Assembly: GCA_947628765.1 (NCBI GenBank)
Contig: CANRBD010000049.1
Location: forward strand, 1-7,879
Direction: 5' to 3'
Source: an uncultured Bacilli bacterium
Lineage (GTDB): Bacteria; Bacillota_I; Bacilli_A; RF39; UBA660
Length of the DNA: 7,879 bases
Shown: in pieces, positions 6,213 through 7,879 of the stretch
Layout: the number at the start of each line of letters is the position of its first letter
Numbering within the stretch: the first letter of the stretch is position 1
Translations under genes and position numbers: made by a program
Notes under the pieces: generated by a model
Told to the model about the DNA's origin: nothing
What the model saw: only the letters and a program-made list of their open reading frames with translations
Databases searched by the model: none

Positions 6213-7025
6213 AAGCTTACCATGCTTTAGTAAAAATAACAAATGAACATTTTGATCATAAGTGCCCATATAATTATCAATACCGTTAGCATGAGCAATT
6301 TCTTCTCTATAGTCAAATGAACTATCAACACCGATTCCTTTAAGTCCGTCGACAATGGAACCATATTTATAGTTTGGATTACTTAAAAACTCAGTACTAT
6401 TAGTTTCAGCTTTGGCCGAAGTCGAAACGGTAGGCTCATTTTGTTTTTGAGTATTTTGGACTACAGAATTAGATTTAGCTTGAGCATCGGTTACTTTTTT
6501 TACATCCGGAGTAGTAACATTGTTTGTAGTAATTTTTGGCTCTTCGTTTTGTGGCTTCGAAGATTCAGGCTTAGGCTCTTCTTTGGGAATGTTTTCCGGT
6601 TTATTAGCAGCTACTTGTTTTTCCAAATAAGTAGTCGGATTAACCCTTACATCATTAGATGTTCTAATTTCAAAGTGCAAGTGAATACCATGGGCATTAC
6701 CGGTATTACCCATATGACCAATTTTTTGCCCTTTAGTTACATGATCGCCAGCTTTTACACTAACGCTTCCGTACTTCATATGAGCATATAAAGATTTAGT
6801 ACCATCATTATGTATTATTTTCACATAATTCCCATAACTAGCAGTACCACGAGCATTTGTATTAGTCGTTTTTACAGTATTAACTGCCACTTCAACGATG
6901 CCATCACTTACAGCTACAACATCATCAATACTATGTCCTTCGCCAACTAGGTCAATAGCTTTATGCGAAGATGAATAGTTTTGAGTAATGAGCTCTTCAG
7001 CGTTCATTAAAACTTGTCCATCCAT
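6201..7025 (-). CDS. M23 (LytM/lysostaphin-fold) peptidase with C-terminal lysin-type module, no signal peptide
   Basis: This 274-residue protein is predicted to cut peptide cross-bridges of peptidoglycan. The M23 domain (about 10-135) begins at once with ITQNYSSSHKAIDL. Zinc ligands are H21, D25 and H117; the catalytic histidines are H82 (SLYAHM) and H115 (HGIHLHFE). All are present, so it should be active. Residues 138-212 are a P/E/K/Q/N/T-rich flexible linker. Residues 213-274 (YGSIVDGLKGIGVDSSF…NGIDNYMGT…LLKHGKLKKA) resemble, from memory, a small module found at the C-terminus of Firmicutes phage-type amidases and lysozymes, probably wall-binding. There is no signal peptide or membrane helix. 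An in-frame TAG at 7038-7040, five codons upstream, excludes a longer start. AAGGAGG lies 4 bases before the ATG. The layout suggests a lysin-like or phage-derived enzyme. Confidence 0.9.
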   Translation of the reverse strand: MDGQVLMNAEELITQNYSSSHKAIDLVGEGHSIDDVVAVSDGIVEVAVNTVKTTNTNARGTASYGNYVKIIHNDGTKSLYAHMKYGSVSVKAGDHVTKGQKIGHMGNTGNAHGIHLHFEIRTSNDVRVNPTTYLEKQVAANKPENIPKEEPKPESSKPQNEEPKITTNNVTTPDVKKVTDAQAKSNSVVQNTQKQNEPTVSTSAKAETNSTEFLSNPNYKYGSIVDGLKGIGVDSSFDYREEIAHANGIDNYMGTYDQNVHLLFLLKHGKLKKA

Positions 7026-7049
7026 GGCGCCTCCTTTCTAAGCCCCTTT

Positions 7050-7077
7050 ACTTTAATATACTTTAGAGAAATATCAA
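7050..7077 (-). promoter_or_regulatory. possible promoter of the M23 gene
   Basis: On the minus strand, TTGATA (7072-7077, 5/6) lies 16 bases from TAAAGT (7050-7055, 4/6). A better-looking TATATT (7055-7060) has no -35 at the right distance. The assignment is tentative. Confidence 0.3.
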
Positions 7078-7086
7078 ATTCCTGCT

Positions 7087-7118
7087 TTTTTCTTAAAAAA
7101 TTTAAAAATTTTTTTAAA
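7087..7118 (-). terminator. possible AT-only terminator after the nuclease gene
   Basis: Read on the minus strand, TTAAAAAA and TTTTTTAA flank an AT-only loop just past the stop of the nuclease gene. The stem contains no G-C pairs, so it would be weak. It may simply be AT-rich spacer. Confidence 0.3.
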
Positions 7119-7879
7119 TTAGATTAGTATTTTATAAGTCGTCTTATAAGTCGTAGTAAAAATTCTTTCATCACTTACATATTCTAAAACTAGTTTGTTT
7201 TCTTTTTTACATAAAATAATACCAATGGTATTATCATGAAATGTTTTTTTAATATGTTTATCGATATAATTCATATACTCTTTTACTTGAGCAGTATGTT
7301 CTCTTTTAAATTCATTTATTTTGACTTCTAAAACCATATAACAATTATATTCTGTATTAAATAATAAAAAATCTATGCGATGATAAGTAGGACCTATCTT
7401 TATTTTTATTTCATGGCCAGCATATAAAAATCCTACTCCTAATTCTTTTAAAAAATCATCTATATCTTCTAAGATAATTTGATGAAGCGCATATTCCGTT
7501 AATTTATTTGGAATATTTTTGGTTTTAATAATAACAGGATTTTTGATTAAAGTATTTACTTTAGGCTTTTCTATTTCTTCTTTATAGCCTATCCTTTCAT
7601 ACTCCTTTGCTTTAATACGTTTTCTAAGTTCACGATATCCAATATTTTGTTTTTCACAAATATAGATATAATATTTTATTGTTTGGCTATCTTCGAGTGG
7701 TAATAATTCTACTATATGGCTCCATGACAAAGTGGCAGGCAATGCCTGCCATTTTTGAAATTTAAGATAAAATTGGCGCATATTTCTTAAATTACGCGTT
7801 GAATATCCTTTACCAAGTTCTTGAGTTAATCTTAAAGAATATTCTTTAATAAGTTTGTTTCCATATTTAGCTCTTTTTT
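7119..7879 (-). CDS. DUF1016/YhcG-type PDDEXK nuclease, 5' end cut by the window
   Basis: The frame is open from the right edge to the stop at 7119-7121, 253 codons. The first ATG in view (7779-7781) is not the real start, because the 32 codons before it read KYGNKLIKEYSLRL and LGKGYSTRNLRNM, which is the conserved DUF1016 N-terminal domain. Counting from that internal Met, LSWSHIVELL (18-27) continues this domain. The C-terminal nuclease domain holds RIDFLLF with D137 and VLEVK with E152 and K154, followed by HTAQVKEYMNYID and IGIILCKKE. The D…ExK core is intact. Family members are predicted DNA nucleases, often near restriction or mobile-element loci, and the biological role is not settled. 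Here it lies upstream of the M23 gene on the same strand, with a 93-base gap. Confidence 0.9.
   Translation of the reverse strand, partial: KRAKYGNKLIKEYSLRLTQELGKGYSTRNLRNMRQFYLKFQKWQALPATLSWSHIVELLPLEDSQTIKYYIYICEKQNIGYRELRKRIKAKEYERIGYKEEIEKPKVNTLIKNPVIIKTKNIPNKLTEYALHQIILEDIDDFLKELGVGFLYAGHEIKIKIGPTYHRIDFLLFNTEYNCYMVLEVKINEFKREHTAQVKEYMNYIDKHIKKTFHDNTIGIILCKKENKLVLEYVSDERIFTTTYKTTYKILI
7733..7751. repeat. GC-rich 19-bp palindrome inside the nuclease gene
   Basis: TGGCAGGCA (7733-7741) and TGCCTGCCA (7743-7751) are exact reverse complements around a single A. Three A-T pairs continue outward after one mismatch. On the plus strand the stem is followed by TTTTTG, like an intrinsic terminator antisense to the gene. 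It stands out as GC-rich in an AT-rich gene and encodes WQALPA. Confidence 0.6.

Noticed and set aside
6441..6791. 116-codon open frame on the plus strand
   Set aside because: It is antisense to the M23 gene, whose zinc and catalytic residues are all present; the antisense product is a hydrophobic Phe/Arg-rich artefact.

Overview
The window is a piece of chromosome from a low-G+C, walled bacterium of the Firmicutes type. I would place it near the Erysipelotrichia, Acholeplasma or uncultured 'RF39-like' Bacilli, but this is inference. The grounds are the AT-rich protein genes, the Firmicutes-style 23S sequence, an unusually short 5S rRNA of the kind seen in Mollicutes and relatives, and the tsaE-tsaB-rimI-tsaD order also found in Bacillus (ydiB-C-D-E). 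Three genes end in TGA, so the standard bacterial code applies and the Mycoplasma code does not. A peptidoglycan-type M23 hydrolase suggests that a cell wall is present.

Layout, left to right. The 3' end of a 23S rRNA gene (1-426) includes the P-loop end, A-loop and sarcin-ricin loop. It is followed by a 76-base spacer, a 5S rRNA of about 102 bases and a terminator (680-710). Pointing back at the rRNA operon is a small XRE-family repressor (751-999, minus). A 9-bp inverted repeat covers the -10 of its own predicted promoter, so autorepression is likely. From 1158 to 3604 runs a tightly overlapped plus-strand operon for the tRNA t6A modification machinery (TsaE ATPase, TsaB, TsaD) plus the RimI acetyltransferase. 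Its extended -10 promoter lies almost on top of the start codon.

The operon converges on a minus-strand ABC importer operon (SBP 5130-6122, ATPase 4390-5130, permease 3612-4397). The two sides share one bidirectional terminator that is partly inside the permease coding sequence. The importer belongs to the NitT/TauT/SsuABC/ThiXYZ-like group; its substrate cannot be read from the sequence. Its binding protein appears to be held by an N-terminal membrane helix rather than by a canonical lipobox.

Upstream on the same strand is an M23 metallopeptidase (6201-7025) with no signal peptide and a phage-lysin-like C-terminal module. Last comes a DUF1016/YhcG-type PDDEXK nuclease (7119 to the right edge), whose 5' end is cut off by the window and which carries a GC-rich 19-bp palindrome. 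The left two thirds are core housekeeping. The right end (M23 plus DUF1016) has an accessory, possibly phage-related flavour. I see no clearly new multi-gene system. The items most worth a second look are the leaderless M23 protein, the palindrome in the nuclease gene and the self-overlapping XRE operator.
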